The translations under genes were made by a program, and so were the position numbers. From positions 6,341,122 through 6,405,121 of the forward strand of contig NC_087377.1 of the NCBI RefSeq assembly GCF_963675165.1: 64,000 bases of DNA, written 5' to 3'. Under the pieces are notes generated by a model, which saw only the letters and a list, made by a program, of their open reading frames with translations, ran no database searches and was not told the DNA's origin. The number at the start of each line of letters is the position of its first letter. The first letter of the stretch is position 1. The stretch comes from Halichondria panicea. Lineage: Eukaryota > Porifera > Demospongiae > Suberitida > Halichondriidae. Shown piece by piece: positions 32,916 to 47,900 of the stretch.

Positions 32916-35900
32916 TCAGATGATCGTAAATTGCATAGTGTTCGCTCTGTATTGACGTTCACAGCCCAAAGGTATCACCTTGAAGTGGTGCCGTCCCTGG
33001 GTTAGGCCTTGGATGGTGTATGGACTCGCACCTGAGGGTTCAAAATAATTATATAAAGTTGCTTACTCGTTATATAACTATCGATCTGCACTTACAGTTG
33101 TAAATTATTTCTGAGTGATCCAGAACACATTTATAGCCAGTGACCACTCCAGTGCTGTAGAATTCCACTGTGGCATTGTTACCATTGATAGTCAGGGCAC
33201 GATTCTGACTTCCAGTCACACAGAAGACATTATCACCATGCACCCATATCCTGTTTCGAACAATTGTACGGCCATCTAGTGGTCTTGCAGGGTCTCTAGC
33301 AATCACACGGAGTGTGTAGTCACCATGAGGAATACCTGACCTCTCAAAGACCCCAGAGGAACCTGAAGAATAAAAACGTCGGGTTTATACATGATACAAC
33401 TAGACCCTGCGCATTACGTGGCACTAATTATAGCCTACTTTGTGGCCAAATCAAAAAATATGTTTACACTACAGATGTGAGGATATAGGATATTTTAACT
33501 TCACAAAATTGGCTTGTGTGGGGCTTCAGTCACATTACAAGCAGTGGGAAATCCTGCAGAGTTTGCAATGCGATCAATGTAAAAAGAAGTATAGAAGCTG
33601 CTTTTAGCTAACTTATGTTCGTTCTAGAATGAACTACATGGGCTAACTACATAAGTAGAACAGGTGAATAACTGTAAATGGCTAAAAACAATTCTAACAC
33701 TCTGAGCAAATTAAGGGGGGGTTCCTTTGCTCCCTTGGATTCCCCCTGGATCTGCCACTCATAACTATGGGCTCAAGCTGTACAGCAATACACGCCTTGC
33801 CCTCGAACTCACAAGCTGTACAGCCCTCGTGCATGAACGAGTGCTGCAAGCTGCCTCTTGCCATGTTTTTCCTTCGCTCAAAAACAGTGTACGTTATAGT
33901 TATAGTTTGCTTTGTCTCTGTAGGGGGTTTCGAGGATACAAACTTTTTCGCGGAATGACCGTTAAAAAGGTTTTCACGGATTTAATTTTCGCAGAATAGC
34001 AGCCTTTCTGCAGCATGCATGCATGCGATATTAAATTTGTGAGGTATAAAATTAATGTTCGCGGTACATGCTTGATCAGCGAAAACCGCGAACATTTATA
34101 CCCTCGAAATATACACGCTATACGATATAATTATAATGTTACGTTATTATTGTTGATTGCAATATTGTTGACAATGAATGAAATGAATTCCAATAGGAGA
34201 GGAGCTTAATGGAAACAGAAGTCTATCTGATGGCTTGATCTTCAAGGATAGAAGCAACTGCTGTTATTGTATTTAAGTATTTTGCATTTCCTGTCAATCA
34301 ATAATTATTAACAAAGGGGTTTAAGTATAATTATTAGAGAAATAGTTGTGTATCTACAGTAGCATTTAGTGTTTCGTGGCTTACCAGGACCTCCGAAGGA
34401 TGACACATCCACGTGGATGCGCAGAAAAAGGGGTGTATCCGCAATATGTTAAAGTTCGCAATGGCTGCTGCAACTCGGGCAGTACGTACAAGCTTTGCAG
34501 CTCTTTTATGACTCTTGTATCTAACCACAAGCTAGCGCAGATGATGCTACGAAAGATTCTGAAGAGACTGCAACAGCCTTCGTTGTAAGTAAAATTAGCC
34601 ATAACTTAACAGGGTTTAGTTTGCAAATCCAAGAGAATCTGGCCTATAGAAGCTGTTAGTTTTCGTCACGTTGCAACTGTTGAGCAGTTATGGCTGGAAT
34701 ACACACACACACACACAGTCAGTTAGTCAGCTTTACTGTATCGCTCGTGCGGCTATGCCTCGAGGCATAGTAATATCTGAATGTTAACTCACAATCCTCC
34801 TTGTAGATATCAAGGTGAGTCAAGTGGCATTCGAATGTGACATTTGGTCTGTTTGCTTGGAATCGGGCAAGGAGTCTGTCAACGTTCACAACAGGGGTGT
34901 CACCATGGAAATACACTTCCAATTCTAGGGAGAAAAAAAAGAATCATAGACTAATTAATGTATAGGGATGATTATGGCGATTGATGGTGGCAGACCCTAT
35001 AATTACATCTGTTCCAGTTTCGCACTTTCAATATAATCTAGATCGACATACATACGTTGTACTGTAAATGACGTTCCTCCAATGTTTTCCTGTCGTCCTT
35101 GCACAACTCTAAAAATTATGACATCATGCCTTCCGGTAGGTACTTCTGACGTGGGAATTGTATATGGGAACGTGCCTGTTGAAGGCCGGGAAACAACAAA
35201 TGAGTGGAATTCAAAAGCTAAAAACAATTTTACTCACAAGGTTCAGCGGGTAAAAAGTCCAAAGAACAGAATATATCTCCATTGTCAGGCTGACCATCGA
35301 TACCTTTACACGACACTATTGCAGCGTTTTCAGTCACACGACTGCTACACTCAATTGAATCTAATTATTATGGTGATTTGAAAATAAGAGTATCATATAC
35401 ATTAGTACATACTAACCATTATCCTCAATTGTTACTAGAATGATGTCATTCAGAAATTGAATCCTATTGTAGTCACGGGGATCGATCAACTGTCGCTCTA
35501 GGTCGAGTAAGGCTATGAATCCTTCTGTCAGTTCTGCACTAGAATCGTCAATGATAGCGGGTGCAAAGTGGCCAGGAATAATGCCTGATTGCGATACAGT
35601 TGCATTGAAGTCATCAGCTGCAAGAGAAGCAATTATTTAAATTGCAATCAATATAATTATAGATTGTATATCTACTGGGGATAAGCACACAGATAAAAAT
35701 CTTACCACTTGCTGCACGGGGTCTTGCGGGGAAGATCTTGTCTAGGTTCCGGTTACGAGACTGAGCCTCAAACTCGTCATACGTAAGATATGTTATTCTG
35801 TAAGGCAGTGGCCTAAAGCTTGGTCCTTGAACATTAACCACTGCACCCTGAGGTGAATCATCAGTTTCTTGTATATTAAGCACTCGTGTGCCAGTCTGTC

Positions 35901-35927
35901 CAAGCACACCAAATTCAATAATCAGAC
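32916..35927 (-). CDS. C-terminal Calx-beta and modules, paralogous to the Reeler gene
   Basis: Seven exons mirror the tail of the neighbouring gene: Calx-beta pair 35706-35927 and 35417-35617, then 35238-35360, 35056-35175, 34793-34924, 33096-33362 and 32916-33031. The last five have exactly the same lengths as their partners (123, 120, 132, 267 and 116 nt) and close sequence, such as GIPHGDYTLRVIARDPARP in both. The fused B+A exon without an intron is shared, so the fusion preceded the gene duplication. Confidence 0.9.
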
Positions 35928-38900
35928 CTGTGTAATACAGAGAAGGTGATAAATCTCTGTGACTATGCACTTATACACACTAATTGTAATGTTGTGTAGA
36001 CCTTATTACAAGGCTTGTAGTCTACCTGAAAATAAATGAATTCATGCAACAATACATAAATATAATTATACAGAATAGGCTATAATTATAACAGCAACCC
36101 CTGAAGACAAACCAAATGCAATATAAAGTCCATGCAGGTACAAGTGTTGTACTATGGTGCTCACGAGGTAAAGAATCCACAGTTTGTCCATCAAAGTCTA
36201 TGTCTGTTATTATTTCAATTCCTGCACTCCTAACCACGATAGTCAGTGTGTGACGACCAGGTAAGTATTCCAATTGGTTGACAACCAACGGTAAATTGCC
36301 TGGAATTGGTCATAGATTACGATCAAGTGATGTAAAATTTCTTAAACTTACATGGCTCAGGAGTAGCTCCATCAAATAAACAAGTTATCTCATCAAACAC
36401 AAAGTTGCCGTCACAGTCCACAAGAATACTTGCAACAGACTGATTTTGGGTGCATGTGAACTGAACATCTTGTAATCTCCCGAGCGCCACATCAGAGTCT
36501 ATGTCCACTTGTCCTTGGTCTCTTGGGTCCAGCTGTGTCTCGTCCACACTCAGAATGAATACCAAACACTCCTCTTCCTCATCCAAATTATCAATAGAAG
36601 ACGAGAACAGAATGGATATTTGACCACTGCCTAGTGGTGGGAGTGAGACCGTTCTTGGACTGGCTCCAATCAAATCATCTACAGCAATAGCCATAGCAAA
36701 ATATAATTTCAAAATCTGTGAAGTACATATGAAGTGGCGTACCCAAAGTAATTGAAGCAGTAGGAATGTCACTGAATAGAGCACTGAGATCTCCAGGATA
36801 GTCAGAGCAGGGCAGAGGTGTCACTTCCACAGGAATAGAACCATAACTGAACCCTCTGCCATCTACCATTAGGAATATGGATTGTCCTTCAGCTAAGATG
36901 CGCAAATCCCTGGTTTTAAAACCAACCACAGCTCCTGTGGAAAAGCGAAGTTTTTAAGAATGCTAATGCAATGATAGAATACATAATTTATCATACTTAC
37001 GTGGACGAACACGGCCAGTGAAGTTATACTCAAAGATCCCGACAAGTCCATTTACGTCAGTGTACTCGATAATCAACACACGAGGTCCAGGAGAGTCAGT
37101 GAAAATGTTAATTGTTATGGAATTTATATCACCTGCATATGAAAATTGAGTATACCGATTAATTTAGTAGAGGTTACTATAATTATACATATATACTGTA
37201 GGCACAACTCACAAGGCTCTATTGCAGGGCTTCCATCATCAAATGTACAGTTAGAACTTTGCACAAAACCATCACAGCTTAAAATAATTTCATTGGATCT
37301 ACCAGCATCAGCAATCTCCACGCAGTCGACTGGAGGAGCTATAGGATGTCGGCATCACAGTATAATATCAGGTATATAACTCATGAGAATTCCAGTTAAA
37401 CATTGCATCATAGGCTACAAATACATTCAAATAATTATGACAAAAAGCATTGACTGTCACACTGTACTGCACCTTGAACAGCAAAAGAGACATCACTTGA
37501 TGAGACCTGCCCACCAGGACTCATAGCAGTGATTCTGTACGAAAAGGATCCAGGATCTAGTCTGTCAATTGGGAAGGGAAACCTTGGACCAGGACCGCCT
37601 GCAATAATAATTGTACTAGATAAACCAAGAACATTCACATAAATTTATCTCACAAATAGTTGGAGGTTGATTATTTAGGGAGCAGGAATAGACGAGAGAG
37701 ATGATGCCATCAAGTGAAGAAGAACATTCAGCAGAGAAAAAGTCAGCAGAGATATCACAATTGAGTCGTAAAAGTGGCTCTACTATAAGGGAAGAATTAT
37801 CATCATTAACAGTAAAAAAAAAACATGAACGCAACCTAAAACCAACAGTCAGTATGACTAACCAAAATTGAGAGAGGCTACATCTGAATCGATAATTCTT
37901 CCACTGGGTGATGTAACTCGCACTCTATAGCCTCCAGCGTCTTTAGGGCCGGTGTTAATAACTCGTAAGGTGGACGTGGTGGCTCCTTCAATCGCCCCAT
38001 CACTGTTGAAAAGAGATTCTCCATCAGGACCAAACCACTGGTAGCTCAATCCTTCACCAGAGGCTCCCACGGTGAATGTAGCAGTTCCACCCGCTTCTGC
38101 ATTCACATCGCTCGGTTGTACGTCAATTGCAGGACCTGTACACAAAGACGAGTAAAGCATGGACATGCCCGCCACACATGCAGACACAAATCAGATGAAC
38201 TCACCGACGGAAAGTGAGACAGTGTCAGAATCGACAATTCCTCCATTGACAGTTGTAATTCGCACTCTATAGTCGCCAGCGTCATCTGGTCCAGCATTGG
38301 TAATCCGTAAAGTGGATGCGGTGGCTCCTTCGATCTCTCCATCAGGACCAAACCACTGGTAGCTCAGTCCCTCTCCGGTTGCCACCACACTGAGCGTGGC
38401 ATTCCCACCCCGCTCAACGTCCACATTCTCTGGTTGGGTCCCAATCACGGGGGCTTCGCCTGAAACCGACATGCACACGAATAATAATACCTGAGCCGAA
38501 CAAATACGCATGTTTCAATTAATCTCACCGATAGACAGGGTTGCAGCATCAGAGATGACTGATCCCGCACTGTTGGTCACAACGACTGTGTAGTCTCCAG
38601 CATCGCCAGACTCAACATTGATGATTTGCAGGGTGGATGAATTGGATCCTTCGATGTCTCCGTCAACGTCAGTGAGAGCGTCCCCGCCAGGACCAAACCA
38701 CTGGTAGCTCAACAGTCCTTCACCAGAGGCTTCCACGGTGAATGTGGCAGTCCCACCTGCTTCCGCAGCATTCACATCGCTCGGCTGTACGTCAATTGCA
38801 GGACCTGTACACAAAGGCAAGTAAAGCATGAACATGCACGCCCGCCACACAGACACAAACTGAGCCGTAAGAATATAGGCATGTTTCAAATCTCACCAAT

Positions 38901-41900
38901 AGACAGACTTGCAGCATCAGAGGTGACTGATCCCGCACTGTTGGTCACAACGACCGTGTAGTCTCCCGCATCGCCAGGCTCAGCGTTGAAAACTGTCAAC
39001 GTTCCTGAAGTGGACCCCTCAATCTCTCCGTCACTGTCAGTCAGAGCCACTCCGCCAGGACCAAACCACTGGTAGGTCAGTCCTGCACCAGAGGCCTCCA
39101 CGGTGAATGAGGCACTTCCGCCTTGCTCGACACCCACACTCTCTGGTTGGGTCTCAATTTCAGGGGCTACATAGAGTGAGTAGTGAAACGATCAGCACTG
39201 AACTCAGCATTGCTTGTTTGGCACAAACAATGGAAGGGATTCACCACCGAGTCGACCATAATCAACTGGACCGCTCACCCACTTTTTAGAGGCTCAACGT
39301 GCTATGCTGCTATCAGCGGTGCACACACATGCAGTTACGTTGAGGAGGATCGAGTTTAGTTTACACTCTATAATTGTAGTTTACACGGCCATGACGTACG
39401 TACTACGATAAACACAAACAAGGGGAACGACACTTTCACCATAATATACTAAAAAGTTTAACGCATGCTGCCCACACGCACTCAATTCGGTACGAACTCA
39501 AGAAACGGCTCGGCCAGGGTGAATATACATTTACCTGCGGTTGTGATTGTAATGGTTGACGTGAAACCAGCTCCATCCGCTGGATCGGTTGCACTGATGA
39601 CAATGGTCTGGCTTCCTGAAGCTCCAGCGACAAACACAAAGAACGGGAATTGTCCACCTGCATGCAAACAGAAACAATGCGTCAATCACACGAGACCAAC
39701 AAACGATGGATGAATTAAGGCATGCAGCAGAGACACCAAAACTCACATCCTTCTGTTACTGATGAATCATTGAAGCTGCACTCAAAGTCCAAGCCGTCGA
39801 GGTCCCTACTTGACGTGCAGCTCACACTCACTTGCTGAGACTCAGCGAGGAACTCGGCACTGCAGTTCAGGATCAGAGGAGCAAGTGTGGGACCTTGGGT
39901 AGGTTGAGCTGCATGTGTGGAATGGGGAACGTTTGACTAGCACACACTGACTATTATTATATCTTTCCGAAAACCACACGTATAATTACACATGCACTAG
40001 CAAGAATAATTATAATTGCACTTGAACCGGAAAAATAGGCATGTTTCAATCTCTCACCAATAGACAGAGTTGCAGCATCAGAGACGACTGATCCCGCACT
40101 GTTGGTCACAACGACTGTGTAATCTCCAGCATCGCCAGACTCAGCATTGATAATTTGCAGGGTGGATGAATTGGATCCTTCGATGTCTCCGTCGACGTCA
40201 GTGAGAGCGTTCCCGCCAGGACCAAACCACTGGTAGCTCAATCCTTCACCAGAGGCTTCCACGGTGAGTGTGGCAGTTCCACCCGCTTCTGCATTCACAT
40301 CGCTCGGTTGTACGTCAATTGCAGGACCTGTACACAAAGACGAGTAAAGCATGGACATGCCCGCCACACATGCAGACACAAATCAGACGAACTCACCGAC
40401 GGAAAGTGAGACAGTGTCAGAATCGACAATTCCTCCATTGACAGTTGTAATTCGCACTCTATAGTCGCCAGCGTCATCTGGTCCAGCATTGGTAATCCGT
40501 AAAGTGGATGCGGTGGCTCCTTTGATCTCTCCATCAGGACCAAACCACTGGTAGCTCAGTCCCTCTCCGGTTGCCACCACACTGAGCGTGGCATTCCCAC
40601 CCCGCTCAACGTCCACATTCTCTGGTTGGGTCCCAATCACGGGGGCTTCGCCTGAAACCGACATGCACACGAGTAATAATACCTGAGCCGAACAAATACG
40701 CATGTTTCAATTAATCTCACCGATAGACAGGGTTGCAGCATCAGAGATGACTGATCCCGCACTGTTGGTCACAACGACTGTGTAGTCTCCAGCATCGCCA
40801 GACTCAACATTGATGATTTGCAGGGTGGATGAATTGGATCCTTCGATGTCTCCGTCAACGTCAGTGAGAGCGTCCCCGCCAGGACCAAACCACTGGTAGC
40901 TCAACAGTCCTTCACCAGAGGCTTCCACGGTGAATGTGGCAGTCCCACCCGCTTCCGCAGCATTCACATCGCTCGGCTGTACGTCAATTGCAGGACCTGT
41001 ACACAAAGGCAAGTAAAGCATGAACATGCACGCCCGCCACACAGACACAAACTGAGCCGTAAGAATATAGGCATGTTTCAAATCTCACCAATAGACAGAC
41101 TTGCAGCATCAGAGGTGACTGATCCCGCACTGTTGGTCACAACGACCGTGTAGTCTCCCGCATCGCCAGGCTCAGCGTTGAAAACTGTCAACGTTCCTGA
41201 AGTGGACCCCTCAATCTCTCCGTCACTGTCAGTCAGAGCCACTCCGCCAGGACCAAACCACTGGTAGGTCAGTCCTGCACCAGAGGCCTCCACGGTGAAT
41301 GAGGCACTTCCGCCTTGCTCGACACCCACACTCTCTGGTTGGGTCTCAATTTCAGGGGCTACATAGAGTGAGTAGTGAAACGATCAGCACTGAACTCAGC
41401 ATTGCTTGTTTGGCACGAACAATGGAAGGGATTCACCACCGAGTCGACCATAATCAACTGGACCGCTCACCCACTTTTTAGAGGCTCAACGTGCTATGCT
41501 GCTATCAGCGGTGCACACACATGCAGTTACGTTGAGGAGGATCGAGCTTAGTTTACACTCTATAATTGTAGTTTACACGGCCATGACGTAGTACTACGAT
41601 AAACACAAACAAGGGGAACGACACTTTCACCATAATATACTAAAAAGTTTAACGCATGCTGCCCACACGCACTCAATTCGGTACGAACTCAAGAAACGGC
41701 TCGGCCAGGGTGAATATACATTTACCTGTGGTTGTGATTGTAATGGTTGACGTGAAACCAGCTCCATCCGCTGGATCGGTTGCACTGATGACAATGGTCT
41801 GGCTTCCTGAAGCTCCAGCGACAGACACAAAGAACGGGAATTGTCCACCTGCATGCAAACAGAAACAATGCGTCAATCACACGAGACCAACAAACGATGG

Positions 41901-44900
41901 ATGAATTAAGGCATGCAGCAGAGACACCAAAACTCACATCCTTCTGTTACTGATGAATCATTGAAGCTGCACTCAAAGTCCAAGCCGTCGAGGTCCCTAC
42001 TTGACGTGCAGCTCACACTCACTTGCTGAGACTCAGCGAGGAACTCGGCACTGCAGTTCAGGATCAGAGGAGCAAGTGTGGGACCTTGGGTAGGTTGAGC
42101 TGCATGTGTGGAATGGGGAACGTTTGACTAGCACACACTGACTATTATTATATCCTTCCGAAAACCACACGTATAATTACACATGCACTAGCAAGAATAA
42201 TTATAATTGCACTTGAACCGGAAAAATAGGCATGTTTCAATCTCTCACCAATAGACAGAGTTGCAGCATCAGAGACGACTGATCCCGCACTGTTGGTCAC
42301 AACGACTGTGTAATCTCCAGCATCGCCAGACTTAGCATTGATAATTTGCAGGGTGGATGAATTGGATCCTTCGATGTCTCCGTCGACGTCAGTGAGAGCG
42401 TTCCCGCCAGGACCAAACCACTGGTAGCTCAATCCTTCACCAGAGGCTTCCACGGTGAGTGTGGCAGTTCCACCCGCTTCCGCATTCACATCGCTCGGTT
42501 GTACGTCAATTGCAGGACCTGTACACAAAGACGAGTAAAGCATGGACATGCCCGCCACACATGCAGACACAAATCAGATGAACTCACCGACGGAAAGTGA
42601 GACAGTGTCAGAATCGACAATTCCTCCATTGACAGTTGTAATTCGCACTCTATAGTCGCCAGCGTCATCTGGTCCAGCATTGGTAATCCGTAAAGTGGAT
42701 GCGGTGGCTCCTTCGATCTCTCCATCAGGACCAAACCACTGGTAGCTCAGTCCCTCTCCGGTTGCCACCACACTGAGCGTGGCATTCCCACCCCGCTCAA
42801 CGTCCACATTCTCTGGTTGGGTCCCAATCACGGGGGCTTCGCCTGAAACCGACATGCACACGAGTAATAATACCTGAGCCGAACAAATACGCATGTTTCA
42901 ATTAATCTCACCGATAGACAGGGTTGCAGCATCAGAGGTGACTGATCCCGCACTGTTGGTCACAACGACCGTGTAGTCTCCCGCATCGCCAGGCTCAGCG
43001 TTGAAAACTGTCAACGTTCCTGAAGTGGACCCCTCAATCTCTCCGTCACTGTCAGTCAGAGCCACTCCGCCAGGACCAAACCACTGGTAGGTCAGTCCTG
43101 CACCAGAGGCCTCCACGGTGAATGAGGCACTTCCGCCTTGCTCGACACCCACACTCTCTGGTTGGGTCTCAATTTCAGGGGCTACATAGAGTGAGTAGTG
43201 AAACGATCAGCACTGAACTCAGCATTGCTTGTTTGGCACGAACAATGGAAGGGATTCACCACCGAGTCGACCATAATCAACTAAGTTTAACGCATGCTGC
43301 CCACACGCACTCAATTCGGTACGAACTCAAGAAACGGCTCGGCCAGGGTGAATATACATTTACCTGTGGTTGTGATTGTAATGGTTGACGTGAAACCAGC
43401 TCCATCCGCTGGATCGGTTGCACTGATAACAATGGTCTGGCTTCCTGAAGCTCCAGCGACAGACACAAAGAACGGGAATTGTCCACCTGCATGCAAACAG
43501 AAACAATGCGTCAATCACACGAGACCAACAAACGATGGATGAATTAAGGCATGCAGCAGAGACACCAAAACTCACATCCTTCTGTTACTGATGAATCATT
43601 GAAGCTGCACTCAAAGTCCAAGCCGTCGAGGTCCCTACTTGACGTGCAGCTCACACTCACTTGCCGAGACTCAGCGAGGAACTCGGCACTGCAGTTCAGG
43701 ATCAGAGGAGCAAGTGTGGGACCTTGGGTAGGTTGAGCTGTGGAATGGGGAACGTTTGACTAGCACACACTGACTATTATTATATCCTTCCGAAAACCAC
43801 ACGTATAATTACACATGCACTAGCAAGAATAATTATAATTGCACTTGAACCGGAAAAATAGGCATGTTTCAATCTCTCACCAATAGACAGAGTTGCAGCA
43901 TCAGAGACGACTGATCCCGCACTGTTGGTCACAACGACTGTGTAATCTCCAGCATCGCCAGACTCAGCATTGATAATTTGCAGGGTGGATGAATTGGATC
44001 CTTCGATGTCTCCGTCGACGTCAGTGAGAGCGTTCCCGCCAGGACCAAACCACTGGTAGCTCAATCCTTCACCAGAGGCTTCCACGGTGAGTGTGGCAGT
44101 TCCACCCGCTTCCGCATTCACATCGCTCGGTTGTACGTCAATTGCAGGACCTGTACACAAAGACGAGTAAAGCATGGACATGCCCGCCACACATGCAGAC
44201 ACAAATCAGATGAACTCACCGACGGAAAGTGAGACAGTGTCAGAATCGACAATTCCTCCATTGACAGTTGTAATTCGCACTCTATAGTCGCCAGCGTCAT
44301 CTGGTCCAGCATTGGTAATCCGTAAAGTGGATGCGGTGGCTCCTTCGATCTCTCCATCAGGACCAAACCACTGGTAGCTCAGTCCCTCTCCGGTTGCCAC
44401 CACACTGAGCGTGGCATTCCCACCCCGCTCAACGTCCACATTCTCTGGTTGGGTCCCAATCACGGGGGCTTCGCCTGAAACCGACATGCACACGAGTAAT
44501 AATACCTGAGCCGAACAAATACGCATGTTTCAATTAATCTCACCGATAGACAGGGTTGCAGCATCAGAGGTGACTGATCCCGCACTGTTGGTCACAACGA
44601 CCGTGTAGTCTCCCGCATCGCCAGGCTCAGCGTTGAAAACTGTCAACGTTCCTGAAGTGGACCCCTCAATCTCTCCGTCACTGTCAGTCAGAGCCACTCC
44701 GCCAGGACCAAACCACTGGTAGGTCAGTCCTGCACCAGAGGCCTCCACGGTGAATGAGGCACTTCCGCCTTGCTCGACACCCACACTCTCTGGTTGGGTC
44801 TCAATTTCAGGGGCTACATAGAGTGAGTAGTGAAACGATCAGCACTGAACTCAGCATTGCTTGTTTGGCACGAACAATGGAAGGGATTCACCACCGAGTC

Positions 44901-47900
44901 GACCATAATCAACTAAGCTTAACGCATGCTGCCCACACGCACTCAATTCGGTACGAACTCAAGAAACGGCTCGGCCAGGGTGAATATACATTTACCTGTG
45001 GTTGTGATTGTAATGGTTGACGTGAAACCAGCTCCATCCGCTGGATCGGTTGCACTGATGACAATGGTCTGGCTTCCTGAAGCTCCAGCGACAGACACAA
45101 AGAACGGGAATTGTCCACCTGCATGCAAACAGAAACAATGCGTCAATCACACGAGACCAACAAACGATGGATGAATTAAGGCATGCAGCAGAGACACCAA
45201 AACTCACATCCTTCTGTTACTGATGAATCATTGAAGCTGCACTCAAAGTCCAAGCCGTCGAGGTCCCTACTTGACGTGCAGCTCACACTCACTTGCTGAG
45301 ACTCAGCGAGGAACTCGGTACTGCAGTTCAGGATCAGAGGAGCAAGTGTGGGACCTTGGGTAGGTTGAGCTGCATGTGTGGAATGGGGAACGTTTGACTA
45401 GCACACACTGACTATTATTATATCCTTCCGAAAACCACACGTATAATTACACATGCACTAGCAAGAATAATTATAATTGCACTTGAACCGGAAAAATAGG
45501 CATGTTTCAATCTCTCACCAATAGACAGAGTTGCAGCATCAGAGACGACTGATCCCGCACTGTTGGTCACAACGACTGTGTAATCTCCAGCATCGCCAGA
45601 CTCAACATTGATAATTTGCAGGGTGGATGAATTGGATCCTTCGATGTCTCCGTCGACGTCAGTGAGAGCGTTCCCGCCAGGACCAAACCACTGGTAGCTC
45701 AATCCTTCACCAGAGGCTTCCACGGTGAGTGTGGCAGTTCCACCCGCTTCCGCATTCACATCGCTCGGTTGTACGTCAATTGCAGGACCTGTACACAAAG
45801 ACGAGTAAAGCATGGACATGCCCGCCACACATGCAGACACAAATCAGATGAACTCACCGACGGAAAGTGAGACAGTGTCAGAATCGACAATTCCTCCATT
45901 GACAGTTGTAATTCGCACTCTATAGTCGCCAGCGTCATCTGGTCCAGCATTGGTAATCCGTAAAGTGGATGCGGTGGCTCCTTCGATCTCTCCATCAGGA
46001 CCAAACCACTGGTAGCTCAGTCCCTCTCCGGTTGCCACCACACTGAGCATGGCATTCCCACCCCGCTCAACGTCCACATTCTCTGGTTGGGTCCCAATCA
46101 CGGGGGCTTCGCCTGAAACCGACATGCACACGAGTAATAATACCTGAGCCGAACAAATACGCATGTTTCAATTAATCTCACCGATAGACAGGGTTGCAGC
46201 ATCAGAGATGACTGATCCCGCACTGTTGGTCACAACGACTGTGTAGTCTCCAGCATCGCCAGACTCAACATTGATGATTTGCAGGGTGGATGAATTGGAT
46301 CCTTCGATGTCTCCGTCAACGTCAGTGAGAGCGTCCCCGCCAGGACCAAACCACTGGTAGCTCAACAGTCCTTCACCAGAGGCTTCCACGGTGAATGTGG
46401 CAGTCCCACCCGCTTCCGCAGCATTCACATCGCTCGGCTGTACGTCAATTGCAGGACCTGTACACAAAGGCAAGTAAAGCATGAACATGCACGCCCGCCA
46501 CACAGACACAAACTGAGCCGTAAGAATATAGGCATGTTTCAAATCTCACCAATAGACAGACTTGCAGCATCAGAGGTGACTGATCCCGCACTGTTGGTCA
46601 CAACGACCGTGTAGTCTCCCGCATCGCCAGGCTCAGCGTTGAAAACTGTCAACGTTCCTGAAGTGGACCCCTCAATCTCTCCGTCACTGTCAGTCAGAGC
46701 CACTCCGCCAGGACCAAACCACTGGTAGGTCAGTCCTGCACCAGAGGCCTCCACGGTGAATGAGGCACTTCCGCCTTGCTCGACACCCACACTCTCTGGT
46801 TGGGTCTCAATTTCAGGGGCTACATAGAGTGAGTAGTGAAACGATCAGCACTGAACTCAGCATTGCTTGTTTGGCACGAACAATGGAAGGGATTCACCAC
46901 CGAGTCGACCATAATCAACTGGACCGCTCACCCACTTTTTAGAGGCTCAACGTGCTATGCTGCTATCAGCGGTGCACACACATGCAGTTACGTTGAGGAG
47001 GATCGAGCTTAGTTTACACTCTATAATTGTAGTTTACACGGCCATGACGTACGTACTACGATAAACACAAACAAGGGGAACGACACTTTCACCATAATAA
47101 TTATACTAAAAAGTTTAACGCATGCTGCCCACACGCACTCAATTTGGTACGAACTCAAGAAACGGCTCGGCCAGGGTGAATATACATTTACCTGCGGTTG
47201 TGATTGTAATGGTTGACGTGAAACCAGCTCCATCCGCTGGATCGGTTGCACTGATGACAATGGTCTGGCTTCCTGAAGCTCCAGCGACAGACACAAAGAA
47301 CGGGAATTGTCCACCTGCATGCAAACAGAAACAATGCGTCAATCACACGAGACCAACAAACGATGGATGAATTAAGGCATGCAGCAGAGACACCAAAACT
47401 CACATCCTTCTGTTACTGATGAATCATTGAAGCTGCACTCAAAGTCCAAGCCGTCGAGGTCCCTACTTGACGTGCAGCTCACACTCACTTGCTGAGACTC
47501 AGCGAGGAACTCGGCACTGCAGTTCAGGATCAGAGGAGCAAGTGTGGGACCTTGGGTAGGTTGAGCTGCATGTGTGGAATGGGGAACGTTTGACTAGCAC
47601 ACACTGACTATTATTATATCCTTCCGAAAACCACACGTATAATTACACATGCACTAGCAAGAATAATTATAATTGCACTTGAACCGGAAAAATAGGCATG
47701 TTTCAATCTCTCACCAATAGACAGAGTTGCAGCATCAGAGACGACTGATCCTGCACTGTTGGTCACAACGACTGTGTAATCTCCAGCATCGCCAGACTCA
47801 GCATTGATAATTTGCAGGGTGGATGAATTGGATCCTTCGATGTCTCCGTCGACGTCAGTGAGAGCGTTCCCGCCAGGACCAAACCACTGGTAGCTCAATC

